From: Bog-473 sp963777485 | GTDB taxonomy: Bacteria; Actinomycetota; Acidimicrobiia; Acidimicrobiales; RAAP-2 | NCBI GenBank assembly: GCA_963777485.1 | Contig: CAVZQP010000001.1 | Location: 186,001-250,000 of the forward strand | Length of the DNA: 64,000 nucleotides | Reading direction: 5' to 3' | Part shown: positions 8,055 through 19,454 of the stretch, piece after piece | How the letters are laid out: every line of letters starts with the position of its first letter | How positions within the stretch are numbered: the stretch's first letter is position 1 | Notes under the pieces: model-generated | What the model was told of the DNA's origin: nothing | The model's input: the letters and a program-made list of their open reading frames with translations, nothing else | Database searches by the model: none | Made by a program: the position numbers and the translations under genes

Positions 8055-8873
8055 CTACTCCGGCCCCGACAACCCCAGCATGTCGGTGACTCCGTGGTCC
8101 CGGCCGGCCGTGTACCCGCCGTCGACCGGCAGCGCATGGCCCGTCACGAACGACGCATCGTCGGACAAGAGAAAAGCGGCCGCCGCCGCGATCTCGTCCG
8201 GCCGGCCCATGCGCCGGCCCAGCTTGTGCTCCCGGAGCACGTCCGCCCGCGCCGCTTCCATGCCGGGCCCGAACACGGCATCGGTCATCGGCGTCTCGAT
8301 GAAGCCCGGGCAAAGCGCGTTGACACGGATGCCCCGGCCGGCGTAGTCGATCGCCATGTTCTTGGTCAGGATCACGACGCCGCCCTTGGAAGCGCTGTAC
8401 GCGCTGCCGCCCGCCGTGCCCTCGAGCCCCTCGATGCTCGCAACGGTCACGATCGACCCACGCGACCCGTCTGCCCGCGCGGGCTGGCGCAGCATCTGGG
8501 CAATGACGTGCTTCGCAGTCAGGAAGGTCCCCGTCAGGTTTATCGCGATCACGCGTGCCCACTCGCCCTCGGGCAACATGTGCACCGGACCGCCGCCGGC
8601 GACACCGGCCGCGTTGACCAGGCCGTCCACGGCACCGCCGAGGGCGACCCCGGCCGCGACCAGCGCCTCGACCGCCGCCTCATCGGTCACGTCGCAACGG
8701 GTGAAGGACCAGCGCGCCCCCGCCGCGACGCGGCCCGGCGCCCCCGCCGGCTCGTCGGCCACGTCAGCGCCCAGGACGCCCGCCCCTTCGTCGAGCAGCC
8801 TGGCGGCGGTGGCCCGGCCGATGCCCGACGCCGCCCCCGTCACGATGTAGGTCCGGCCCTCCAGTCCACGCAT
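8055..8873 (-). CDS. Short-chain dehydrogenase/reductase
   Basis: 272 residues of the classical SDR family. TGAASGIG is the cofactor motif, the segment NAAG follows, and the catalytic Tyr-x3-Lys is in AYSASKGG; ALCPGFIETPM matches the usual PG motif. An Asp at the end of the second strand (LGADVAD) suggests preference for NAD(H). I chose ATG 8873, preceded by GGTGGAGG at good spacing; the frame stays open 36 bp further but without a better site. It is divergent from the LLM oxidoreductase gene at 9042. The substrate cannot be told from sequence. Confidence 0.88.
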   Translation of the reverse strand: MRGLEGRTYIVTGAASGIGRATAARLLDEGAGVLGADVADEPAGAPGRVAAGARWSFTRCDVTDEAAVEALVAAGVALGGAVDGLVNAAGVAGGGPVHMLPEGEWARVIAINLTGTFLTAKHVIAQMLRQPARADGSRGSIVTVASIEGLEGTAGGSAYSASKGGVVILTKNMAIDYAGRGIRVNALCPGFIETPMTDAVFGPGMEAARADVLREHKLGRRMGRPDEIAAAAAFLLSDDASFVTGHALPVDGGYTAGRDHGVTDMLGLSGPE

Positions 8874-9041
8874 CCCTGCACCTCCACCCTTTCGGCTCCG
8901 GCCGCGCACACCGGCCGTCGCCCAAACCCGTACTCCGTTGGTTGCGCCCGAGTCAGCCGGGCTGATAGGGAGCAGGGCACCGTTCTAGCCGGGGTCGCCC
9001 CGGGACGAGCGCCAGGACCGAACCCAGGGGGAGCCCACGCC

Positions 9042-10148
9042 ATGAAGTTCGCGCTGTTCTACGAGATCCCCGTCCCGCGCCCGTGGGAGCCCGACAGCGA
9101 GCTCGTCGCCTACCAGAACACCCTCGAGCAGGCCGTCGCCGGCGACAAATTCGGCTGGCACGCCTTCTGGACCGTCGAGCACCACTTCCTCCAGGAGTAC
9201 TCGCACTGCTCGAACCCAGAGGTGCTCTACGGTGCCATCGCGTCGCGCACGGAGAACATCCGACTCGGCTATGGCGTGCGCCTCATGCCCAAGCCCTACA
9301 ACCACCCCGTCCGCACCGCCGAATCCGTTGCCGTGCTCGACCTGATCTCGAAGGGCCGTGTCGACCTCGGCACGGGTCGTTCTGCCACGAGGGCCGAGCT
9401 CGAGGGCTTCGGCATCGATCCCGCGGAGAGCCGCGGCATGTGGCAGGAGGCGATCGAGCACGTCGTCGGCTGCTGGACCAACGACGAGTACGAGTTCGCC
9501 GGCAAGCACTGGCAGATGCCCAAGCGACGCGTGCAACCCAAGCCGTTCCAGCAGCCGCACCCGCCACTGTGGGGTGCCACGACGAGCGACGAGGGCCACG
9601 CGCAGATGGGCGACCTCGGTCTCGGCCTTTGCTCGTTCGCAGTCGGGCTACCGCCGAGCGAGGTCCAGCGCAAGATCGACATCTACCGCGATGCCGTCAC
9701 CGGGTGCACCAAGCCGATCGGCTCCTTCGTGCACAACGAGGCGGCCACGTTCACGATGGCCATCTGCTCGAACGACCGCGAGAAGGCGATCGCCGACGCC
9801 CGCGAGTCCTTCGAGTGGTACCCGAAGACCGGCGCCCGCCAGATCGCCACGCTCACCGACTGGATGGCCGAGCGCAACGAGTCGCTCGGCACCTATTCCT
9901 ACGCGGCCGACATGAAGAAGACGGACGACTCGGGCATGCTCGATCTCCTCAGCCTCGAGTACCTGATGGATTCGAACGCCTGCGTGCTCGGGACCCCGGT
10001 CGAGTGTCTCGAGGCGTGCAAGGCGTATGAAGCGGCCGGCGTCGACCTGCTGCTCTGCCTGGTCAACCCCTACAAGATCCCCCACGAGTCCGTCATGCAG
10101 ACCATCGAGCTCATGGGCACCGAGGTGATCCCCGCCTTTGCGGACTGA
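9042..10148 (+). CDS. LLM-class flavin-dependent oxidoreductase
   Basis: 368 residues of the bacterial luciferase-like monooxygenase fold. The N terminus MKFALFYEIPVP is typical, followed by WTVEHHFLQEYSHCSNPEVLYGAIA, RLGYGVRLMP and VDLGTGRSATRAELEGFGI, which line the flavin/F420 pocket. ATG 9042 is preceded by AGGGGGA. The long frame upstream of this ATG is non-coding read-through. Family members use FMNH2 or F420H2; this long alkanal-monooxygenase-like type cannot be assigned to a substrate. It is a lone gene, divergent from the SDR at 8055-8873. Confidence 0.87.
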   Translation: MKFALFYEIPVPRPWEPDSELVAYQNTLEQAVAGDKFGWHAFWTVEHHFLQEYSHCSNPEVLYGAIASRTENIRLGYGVRLMPKPYNHPVRTAESVAVLDLISKGRVDLGTGRSATRAELEGFGIDPAESRGMWQEAIEHVVGCWTNDEYEFAGKHWQMPKRRVQPKPFQQPHPPLWGATTSDEGHAQMGDLGLGLCSFAVGLPPSEVQRKIDIYRDAVTGCTKPIGSFVHNEAATFTMAICSNDREKAIADARESFEWYPKTGARQIATLTDWMAERNESLGTYSYAADMKKTDDSGMLDLLSLEYLMDSNACVLGTPVECLEACKAYEAAGVDLLLCLVNPYKIPHESVMQTIELMGTEVIPAFAD

Positions 10149-10191
10149 CGCGCGCCGACCCCTGCCAACGCAGATCGGCCAAGCTTGAGCG

Positions 10192-10794
10192 ATGGCGGCG
10201 ACTCGAGCACCCCGGTGGACGTCCTTGTTGGCGGCCGCCTCGGCGGCGTCCGGACTCCTTCTGGCGGCCCTCGTCCTGCCCCCCGGGCTTCCCGCCGCGG
10301 CAAAGAGCAAGACGACGACGACGACCCATCACGCATCGGCCCCGAGGCTCGATGCGGTCGGCAGTGTGAAGTTCTGGGAGTGCCCCTCCAAGACCACGCA
10401 GATGCTCGTGGCGGTGAACACCCTCACCCTCCATCCGGGTTCGACGCTCACCATCACGTTCATCATCAAGAACACCGGTACCAAGTCCTGTAACTACACC
10501 GCGCCCTATGCCGGGGTCGCTCCCGGTCCCACCAGCACGACTCTGCAGGCGGGACCGTGCGGCTCGATCGGCTACGAGATCGCCACGTCCCACGGCCATG
10601 AGGTCTGGCCCGGTGCGCAACTGGTCAACTGCCCGGCCCTGGGTTTCGCCCAGCTCGCCCCGGGCGCCACGGTCTCGGGTACGGGCACGTGGAACCAGGA
10701 CAAACCCAATACAGACAGACGGGTCTCGCCGGGCAAGTACGTCTTGGTCGTGGACAACAAGCACTTCAGCTTCCCGATCCAAGTGTCGTCGTAA
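10192..10794 (+). CDS. Secreted protein of unknown function
   Basis: 200 residues. A signal peptide is clear (SLLAAASAASGLLLAALVLPPGLPAAA, cut near residue 36), followed by a Lys/Thr-rich linker. The remainder is a single beta-rich domain with four cysteines (in FWECPSK, KSCNYTAP, GPCGSIG and VNCPALG), likely forming two disulfides outside the cell. The pattern 'hydrophobic strands, SCNYTAP, LAPGATVSGTGTW' resembles DUF4232-like immunoglobulin-type secreted domains of actinobacteria, but I cannot name the family with confidence. It is followed 103 bp later by a response-regulator gene. Confidence 0.7.
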   Translation: MAATRAPRWTSLLAAASAASGLLLAALVLPPGLPAAAKSKTTTTTHHASAPRLDAVGSVKFWECPSKTTQMLVAVNTLTLHPGSTLTITFIIKNTGTKSCNYTAPYAGVAPGPTSTTLQAGPCGSIGYEIATSHGHEVWPGAQLVNCPALGFAQLAPGATVSGTGTWNQDKPNTDRRVSPGKYVLVVDNKHFSFPIQVSS

Positions 10795-10897
10795 CGCTCA
10801 GCTGGACGCGGTTGCTTCTCACCGGTGGATCATCACGCCCCAGAGCGGCAGTCTGGATACACTCCGTCTGATCACTAACGGCGGGCGGGAGAACGAG

Positions 10898-11392
10898 TTG
10901 TCCATTGCCGCCGTCTCAGAAGATGCATACGAACCACCACCACCCCATCTCAGGGCGGCAGGGGGCCGGGAATCGACCGGAGCTGAGCCCGCGCCAGGTG
11001 CACGTGCACGTTCGCTGCGAACGGTATTGATTGTCGAAGACGAGCCCGCGATCCGCGAGACGCTACGGGTGATCTTTCAGTTCCAAGGCTACGAAACCGT
11101 GGAGGCAGAGGACGGGGAGATCGCCCTCGAGATCCTCCGCAACCGCTACGTCGATGTGCTCATCTTGGACCTTCACCTCCCGAAACTGAGCGGCGTCTCC
11201 CTGCTGCAACAGATTGATCCGCCGCCTCCGATGGTGATCATCCACTCGGCCTTCGAGTTCTACTCGCCGGACGAGGTCCGTAAGAGCATGAGGTCGAAGG
11301 TGTTCCGGATCGTCCGCAAGCCCATCCCTCCGGCGCAGTTGCTCTCGGCGGTGTCCGCGGCAGTGGCCGAACTCGAGAAACTGGAGACGTAG
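10898..11392 (+). CDS. Single-domain response regulator
   Basis: 164 residues from TTG 10898, which follows GGCGGGCGGGAGA. Residues 1-40 are a low-complexity Pro/Ala/Arg-rich lead; residues 42-158 form a receiver domain. Key residues are Glu47/Asp48 in VEDE, the phospho-acceptor Asp91 in LILDLHLP, Ser117 at the switch position in IIHSAFE, and Lys141 in VRKPIPP. There is no output domain, so it should act through protein contacts or as a phosphate shuttle. No kinase gene is adjacent; the phosphorelay at 12111-16610 is the nearest candidate partner, on the other strand. The start is uncertain because the frame is open far upstream. Confidence 0.8.
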   Translation: MSIAAVSEDAYEPPPPHLRAAGGRESTGAEPAPGARARSLRTVLIVEDEPAIRETLRVIFQFQGYETVEAEDGEIALEILRNRYVDVLILDLHLPKLSGVSLLQQIDPPPPMVIIHSAFEFYSPDEVRKSMRSKVFRIVRKPIPPAQLLSAVSAAVAELEKLET

Positions 11393-11483
11393 GCCGTCAC
11401 TCTGCAGTCGCAGAGCATCATCGCTGCAAGCGGCAAAGTCACAGAGCCGCGTTCCAACCACGCAGCGCGGCTAGACCATACCC

Positions 11484-12041
11484 ATGGCCGACCCAACCCC
11501 CCAGGTCATCTCGCTGTCGCTCGCCAGTCCCGAAGAGATGTTCGTGTTGGCGCCAGCCGACCTTTTCTCAGAATCGCGCAATTGGATGACGGGACTCGAG
11601 TACAGCATCAGTGTCCTTCGAAGCGGCCGCGCCAAAGGGCCGGTTCAGATCGAAATGGCGCTGCCAGCCGATCAGATCTCGGAGGGACTGGACCACCGGG
11701 TTCGGCGAACGCTCACGCGTTACTGCGACCACCGGATTTTGTACAACCAGCGCGAGCGCCGGGCAGTCCGGCTCGACGGCACGGTCGCACTCTGGATCGG
11801 GCTCCCGATCGTCGTCTTGGGCTTCATTCTGGTGATCATCAAGGGCAGCATCGTCGGCTCCACCGGCAACGCCAATCTCGTCGTCGACACCGGGGGGTGG
11901 GTGCTCGTATGGATCGGCCTCTGGTTCCCCCTCGACACGCTCATCTTCTCCCCGCTGACGTACGGAAGAGAGAACCGGGTCCTCAAACGACTTCGAACGG
12001 CCGACATCCTCATCGAGCCGCATCCAGCCATCAAACTCTGA
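11484..12041 (+). CDS. Small membrane protein of unknown function
   Basis: 185 residues. The first ~95 residues are soluble and include a region EYSISVLRSGRAKGPVQIEMALP followed by LDHRVRRTLTRYCDHRI that reads like an alpha/beta fold. Two membrane helices follow (ALWIGLPIVVLGFILVI and WVLVWIGLWFPLDTLIF), with a short cytoplasmic tail rich in Arg. I do not recognise the family. It lies between the response regulator (10898) and the convergent diguanylate cyclase operon; the short gap at 12042-12110 contains GC-rich inverted repeats that may end transcription from both sides. Confidence 0.7.
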   Translation: MADPTPQVISLSLASPEEMFVLAPADLFSESRNWMTGLEYSISVLRSGRAKGPVQIEMALPADQISEGLDHRVRRTLTRYCDHRILYNQRERRAVRLDGTVALWIGLPIVVLGFILVIIKGSIVGSTGNANLVVDTGGWVLVWIGLWFPLDTLIFSPLTYGRENRVLKRLRTADILIEPHPAIKL

Positions 12042-12110
12042 CCGAACCCAGCGCGGCGCCGCCCGCACCCCGGGGTCCCTACCCGCGGTCGCGCTCTGCG
12101 GGAGCCCCCG

Positions 12111-13148
12111 TCAGGTGTGAGCCGAAGAACCTGACCCCGACACCTCGAGAGCTCGTTCGTCGTCCGGCCCGTCCCGCGCGTCGATCCCCCGGAGGGGACC
12201 CCCGCCTCCGGGTGGCGCCTCGGAGATCCGGTTACGGCCGTCCGTCTTTGCGTCGTAGAGCGCCTGGTCGGCTTCCTCCAACACCGCGCGCGCTGACAGC
12301 TGCGAACCTGGCATCCAACACGACACGCCACCGCTGACTGTCACCAGGTGCGGCTCCGAGGGACGCGCATGGTGGGGGATGGCCGCGTGCAGCACGCTCT
12401 GCCGGATCCGGTCTGCCGCCGTCGATACAGCGTCGCCAAGACCACAGTCGGGCATCAGCACAAGGAACTCCTCGCCGCCATAACGGTAGGCGCACTCGCC
12501 CGCGCGGACGATCAGCTCGATGCAGGAAGCAACATCCCGCAAAGCACCGTCACCGGCAACATGCCCGTAGTGGTCGTTGTACCGCTTGAAGTAGTCGATG
12601 TCGAATATCGCGATCCCGTACGTCCGCCCGAGGCGGCGTGCGCGAGCGTGCACCCGGTCGAGGTCCTCGTCCATGCGCCGGCGGTTCCCCAATCCGGTGA
12701 GCTGATCGGTGAGCGACTGCTCGAGCAATTCGAGATTGGCCTGCTCCAACTGGTCCTGCGTGAGGGACAGCTGGCGGTGGAGGTCGGTCATACGCTCGGC
12801 GGCGACCAGGCGAGTCTGCACGGCGAACCTGTCGACCGGCTTGGTGAGGTAGTCGTCCGCACCGGCGGACATACCTTCGAGGATGTCCTCGGGATGGTCG
12901 AGACCAGTGGTCAACACGATGTAGATGTAGCCGCCCCCGACCTCGTTGCGCAGGCGCCGGCACAGCTCGGGCCCATCCACCCCCGGCATCATCCAGTCGG
13001 TGAGCAGGACGTCGATGCCGCCCGACGCCAGGACGTCCCAGGCGCTTGAACCATCCTCGGCGACGACGCATTCGTGGCCCAGCTTCGACACCATCCCCCG
13101 GAGGAGCAGTCGACTGGTGGGGTCGTCGTCCGCGACGAGGATTTTCAC
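12111..13148 (-). CDS. Response regulator with GGDEF domain (diguanylate cyclase)
   Basis: 345 residues. A receiver domain occupies about 1-125 with acidic pocket Asp7-Asp9, phospho-acceptor Asp51 (LLTDWMMPG) and Lys near 101 (LTKPVD). A short coiled linker leads to a GGDEF domain from about 165 to 320 with the active-site loop GGEEF (near residue 224) and FDIDYFKRYND for metal and GTP. The usual inhibitory RxxD site before the loop reads RAGE, so product inhibition may be altered. The enzyme should make c-di-GMP when phosphorylated. It is last in the operon with the HPt protein (1 bp gap) and the hybrid kinase, which are its likely phosphate source. Confidence 0.92.
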   Translation of the reverse strand: MKILVADDDPTSRLLLRGMVSKLGHECVVAEDGSSAWDVLASGGIDVLLTDWMMPGVDGPELCRRLRNEVGGGYIYIVLTTGLDHPEDILEGMSAGADDYLTKPVDRFAVQTRLVAAERMTDLHRQLSLTQDQLEQANLELLEQSLTDQLTGLGNRRRMDEDLDRVHARARRLGRTYGIAIFDIDYFKRYNDHYGHVAGDGALRDVASCIELIVRAGECAYRYGGEEFLVLMPDCGLGDAVSTAADRIRQSVLHAAIPHHARPSEPHLVTVSGGVSCWMPGSQLSARAVLEEADQALYDAKTDGRNRISEAPPGGGGPLRGIDARDGPDDERALEVSGSGSSAHT

Positions 13149-13149
13149 G

Positions 13150-13526
13150 TCAGCCCTCGGGAACGAGGAGCATCAAGGCCACCTGCACCCGAGTGAACTC
13201 GGCCTCGAACCGTTCCATGAGCGCGTCGGCATCGGCGAACTCGTCAGAGCCGACAAGTTCGACCTGGCGGGCGTGCATCTCCAACTCGGCGCAGACCTGT
13301 GCCAAGTCCTTTGCACCCAGGTTCGCGCTGGCTCCCTTGAGGGAATGCGCGGTGTGGGAGAGCGCAGTGTGGTCGCCGTCGCGCAACTCGTGGCGGAGGT
13401 CGTCGCGCCCTTGCCAGCTGAGCGTGCGGTACTCCTCGACGATCTCGGCGAGGGCGTCGCCCGCACCGTCGTCGAGGCTGAGGAGCAGTTCGATCTGCGT
13501 GCGGTCGAGCGGGTCAGTCGTCGTGC

Positions 13527-13530
<4 letters not shown>
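13150..13530 (-). CDS. HPt phosphotransfer protein
   Basis: 126 residues, predicted to be all helical. The HPt signature AHSLKGASANLG places the phospho-accepting His at 62, followed by the expected Leu/Gly pattern and a helix with CAELEMHAR. It shuttles phosphate between receiver domains. Its ATG overlaps the stop of the hybrid kinase by 4 bp, and its stop is 1 bp before the GGDEF response regulator, so all three proteins are probably made from one message in a fixed order. No other domain is present. Confidence 0.92.
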
Positions 13531-16610
<3,080 letters not shown>

Positions 16611-16752
16611 CCCGTAGATGACGGCGCGAACCGCTCGGAAATTGAGACCCCTTTTGCCCTTCGGACCCACAACGGACGCACAACAATGTCGGTCGCACTG
16701 TCAGAAGTCGCGCCGAGAGATATGGCCCTCCCGTCGAGCGCAGCAGGCACCC

Positions 16753-17727
16753 TCAGGGAATGAGCGCCACCTTTCCGACCACCTGGCGCCCGAGCAGGTC
16801 CTCGAGGGCCCGGGCCACGTCCTCGAGGGGGTATTTATTGGGCTGAACAGGGTCGATGTGTCCGCCGGCGACCATCTCCAGCAGGTCGCCCAAAAGCGCC
16901 TGCTGCGCGTCCGCATGCTGCATCGCCCAGATGCCCCAGTCGATGCCGATCACCGTCCGGTTGCGCAACAGCACCTGGTTGAGCGGGATCGAGGGGATGT
17001 CGCCCGCCGCGAAGCCGATGACGCAGTAGCGCCCGCGGTCGCCCAGCGCCCGCAGAGCGGGCTCTGCCAGCGAGCCCCCCACCGGGTCGATCACGACGTC
17101 GACGCCGGTGCCGCCCGCCCACGTCCGCGCCGCGTCCTTGACCGGCTCGCCCCCCGGGTCGACCACCGCCTCGGCGCCTGCAGCCCGCGCCGCGGCGCGC
17201 TTCTCCTCGCTCGACGCCACGCCGAGCACCCGGCAACCGAGCGCCCGCGCCACGCCGATCGCCGCCAGGCCGATGCCTCCGCCCGCACCCAGCACCAGCA
17301 CGCTCTCGCCCACCTGCGCCGCCGCCCGGTTGCGCAACGCGTACAAGCATGTCGAGTAGCTCTGGTTGAACGTCGCGGCCCGCGCTGAATCCAGCAGGTC
17401 GGGCAGCACGGTGACAGAGGAAGCGGGAGCCGCGACCTTGCTCGCGAAGCCACCCAATCCGGCCGAGACGAGAACCCGTTGCCCCACCGCGATGCGCTCG
17501 ACGCCGTCACCCACTCCGGACACGGTCCCGGCCGACTCGGTCCCCGGCACGAACGGCAGCGCGGGCTTGATCTGGTACTGCCCCGCGACGAACAGCGCGT
17601 CGACGTAGTTGACGCCAGCCGCCTCGACGTCGACGACGACCTGCCCCGGCCGCAGCTCGGGATCAGGGCGTTCCTCGACGCGCAGCAGTGACGGGGGACC
17701 GAGCTCGTTGCAGACGACGGCGCGCAC
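16753..17727 (-). CDS. NADPH:quinone oxidoreductase-like MDR protein
   Basis: 324 residues of the medium-chain dehydrogenase family, zinc-free quinone oxidoreductase branch. The N-terminal GroES-like domain has VEAAGVNYVDALFVAGQY and LPFVPGTESAG; the nucleotide-binding motif is GAGGGIGLAAIGVA. No catalytic or structural zinc Cys cluster is visible. Members reduce quinones or the double bond of enones or enoyl groups with NADPH. The C terminus (GRQVVGKVALIP) is typical and complete. It is a lone gene. Its start at 17727 is divergent from the acetyltransferase at 17753 with only 25 bp between, so the promoters must overlap the coding regions. Confidence 0.88.
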   Translation of the reverse strand: MRAVVCNELGPPSLLRVEERPDPELRPGQVVVDVEAAGVNYVDALFVAGQYQIKPALPFVPGTESAGTVSGVGDGVERIAVGQRVLVSAGLGGFASKVAAPASSVTVLPDLLDSARAATFNQSYSTCLYALRNRAAAQVGESVLVLGAGGGIGLAAIGVARALGCRVLGVASSEEKRAAARAAGAEAVVDPGGEPVKDAARTWAGGTGVDVVIDPVGGSLAEPALRALGDRGRYCVIGFAAGDIPSIPLNQVLLRNRTVIGIDWGIWAMQHADAQQALLGDLLEMVAGGHIDPVQPNKYPLEDVARALEDLLGRQVVGKVALIP

Positions 17728-17752
17728 CGCCGGTCACGCTACCGTCGCAACC

Positions 17753-18271
17753 GTGCACGCCGACAGTTCCATCCGGTCCGTCCGACCGGTGCGCGCCGAC
17801 GAGGTCGCGCTGCTGCCGGCTCTCGAAGCAGCCGCCGACACCATGTTCGCCCCGTTCGACCACGGCCCCTTTCCCGGACCCGGCACCCCCGAGGAGTTCG
17901 CCGCTGCGCTGGTCGTGCTCGTGGCCGGCGAACCGCCGGTCGGCCTGTGCCGCATCGATGCGCTGGGCAGCGGCGCGCACCTCGAACAGCTTTCCGTCCA
18001 TCCCGAGCACGGCCGGCGCGGCGTGGGCCGCGCCCTTCTGCGAGCCGGCATCGATTGGGCCGAGGCCGGCGGCTATCCCGACCTCACGCTGACGACTTTC
18101 CGCGACGTGCCGTGGAACGGCCCCTTCTACGTCTCGGAAGGCTTCGTCGAAGTCGGTCCCGCCGACGACTGGCTTGTCGCCCACGGGTTGGCCCCCGAGG
18201 AACCCGTGATGGCCCGCTACGGCACCCGCATCGCCATGGCGCGGCCTCTGGGGCCGCTCAGGCCCCTGTGA
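17753..18271 (+). CDS. GNAT-family N-acetyltransferase
   Basis: 172 residues from GTG 17753. The N-terminal strand IRSVRPVRADEVALLPALE and the acetyl-CoA motif LSVHPEHGRRGVGRALLRAG (the RRGVGRA loop binds the pyrophosphate) are typical. The C-terminal NGPFYVSEGFVEVG is the last conserved part of the fold. The acceptor cannot be predicted. The longer frame back to 17609 runs antisense into the quinone reductase gene and was rejected. The 3' end overlaps the convergent tag gene by 14 bp. Confidence 0.82.
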   Translation: MHADSSIRSVRPVRADEVALLPALEAAADTMFAPFDHGPFPGPGTPEEFAAALVVLVAGEPPVGLCRIDALGSGAHLEQLSVHPEHGRRGVGRALLRAGIDWAEAGGYPDLTLTTFRDVPWNGPFYVSEGFVEVGPADDWLVAHGLAPEEPVMARYGTRIAMARPLGPLRPL

Positions 18272-18854
18272 GCTCCGGATAACGGAAACAGCCGACGATG
18301 TGGTCGTTGACCAAGCCGGTCGCCTGGAGATGGGCGTAGCAGACGGTCGGGCCGACGAAGCCGAAGCCGCGCCGCTTCAGGTCCTTGCTCAGCGCCTCGG
18401 ACTCCGCCGAGATCGGCGGCAACTGCGCCATGCGCCGCCACTTGTTGACGATCGGGCGTCCCCCGACGAAGCCCCAGATGTAGTCGTCGAAGGATCCGAA
18501 CTCCTCCTGCACGGCGAGGAAGCCGCGCGCGTTGCGCACCGTGGACTCGACCTTCGCCCGGTTGCGGATGATGCCGGTGTCGGTGAGGAGCTTGTCCACT
18601 TTGGCCGGGGTGAAGCGGGCGACCTTGGCCGCATCGAAGCCGGCGAAGGCCTTGCGGTAGCCGGCGCGGCGTTTCAGGATCGTCGACCAGCTCAGCCCGG
18701 CCTGTGCGCCCTCGAGCACGAGGAACTCGAAATGCACCGTGTCGTCGTGCACCGGCACGCCCCACTCTGTGTCGTGGTACGCCACCATCTCGGGGTCGGT
18801 GCCGGCCCATTCACAACGCCGGACGCCGCCGGCCACGGAAGCCTTCGCGCTCAT
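18258..18854 (-). CDS. tag: DNA-3-methyladenine glycosylase I
   Basis: 198 residues, the usual Tag length. The N terminus has the zinc and base-pocket signature RRCEWAGTDPEMVAYHDTEWG, and the C terminus HLQATGLVNDHIVGCF supplies the second His/Cys zinc ligands. FEFLVLEGAQAGLSW is also diagnostic. The enzyme removes 3-methyladenine from alkylated DNA as the first step of base excision repair. ATG 18854 lies 4 bp after the stop of the upstream acetyltransferase gene, so it is in an operon with it. The long antisense extension beyond 18854 is not coding. Confidence 0.93.
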   Translation of the reverse strand: MSAKASVAGGVRRCEWAGTDPEMVAYHDTEWGVPVHDDTVHFEFLVLEGAQAGLSWSTILKRRAGYRKAFAGFDAAKVARFTPAKVDKLLTDTGIIRNRAKVESTVRNARGFLAVQEEFGSFDDYIWGFVGGRPIVNKWRRMAQLPPISAESEALSKDLKRRGFGFVGPTVCYAHLQATGLVNDHIVGCFRYPELTGA

Positions 18855-18858
18855 GACC

Positions 18859-19446
18859 TCACCGTAGGGGGTGACTGTGACCCGTGACCGCCCGGTCCTC
18901 CCGCGTGACCCGGTAGAGCACGTGCCGGCGCAGCGGGCTGCCCTCGGGCAGGCGCGGGTGGTCAAAGTCCCCCGCCCGGTCGCGCTCCATACCGATCCGT
19001 TCCATGACCGCCTGCGAGCGGGCGTTGACTGTCGTGGTGTAGGCGACGATCTCGTCCAGGCCCACCTGGTCGAAACCGAATTGCAGCGAGGCCGCCGCCG
19101 CCTCGGTGGCGTAGCCGCAGCCCCAGTGGTCCGGGTGGAGGCGCCACTCCACTTCGACGGCGGGCGCAAACGGCAGCTCCGCCCGCGCCCGGTGCAGCCC
19201 CACCATGCCCACGAACGCCGTCAGGCCCGCCGCCTCCACTGCCCAGATACCCCAGCCCTCTCGGGCCATCTCCTCGCCGATGTGGTCGACGATGGCGTCG
19301 CTCTCGGCCCGGCTCGGCGACCAGCCCAGCGACTCGACCACCGACGGGTGGGTGTTCAGTGCGAAGAACGGGGCCCGGTCCGCGTCGTCGAACGGTCGCA
19401 AGACCAGCCGCGCCGTGGTGACGACCGGCCCAACCCCAGCGGACAT
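18859..19446 (-). CDS. GNAT acetyltransferase, RimJ/RimL type
   Basis: 195 residues. It starts with TARLVLRPFDDADRAPFFAL, the usual RimJ/RimL opening, followed by WGIWAVEAAGLTAFVGMVGLHR, HPDHWGCGYATEAAAAS (acetyl-CoA loop) and a C-terminal NARSQAVMERIGME. Proteins of this type acetylate N termini, antibiotics or small amines; ribosomal protein acetylation is only one option. It sits between the acyl-CoA synthetase (8 bp gap) and tag (4 bp gap), all reading in the minus direction, so the three are probably co-transcribed although functionally unrelated. Confidence 0.87.
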   Translation of the reverse strand: MSAGVGPVVTTARLVLRPFDDADRAPFFALNTHPSVVESLGWSPSRAESDAIVDHIGEEMAREGWGIWAVEAAGLTAFVGMVGLHRARAELPFAPAVEVEWRLHPDHWGCGYATEAAAASLQFGFDQVGLDEIVAYTTTVNARSQAVMERIGMERDRAGDFDHPRLPEGSPLRRHVLYRVTREDRAVTGHSHPLR

Positions 19447-19454
19447 CGACCGGC

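Noticed and set aside
10508..10897. N-terminal extension of the response regulator frame
   Set aside because: It overlaps the secreted-protein gene in another frame and is Arg/Ser-rich noise; TTG 10898 has a ribosome site.
12042..12110. Definite bidirectional terminator
   Set aside because: GC-rich inverted repeats (such as GCGGCGCCGC) are present between convergent genes, but no T tract, and such repeats are common by chance at this GC content.
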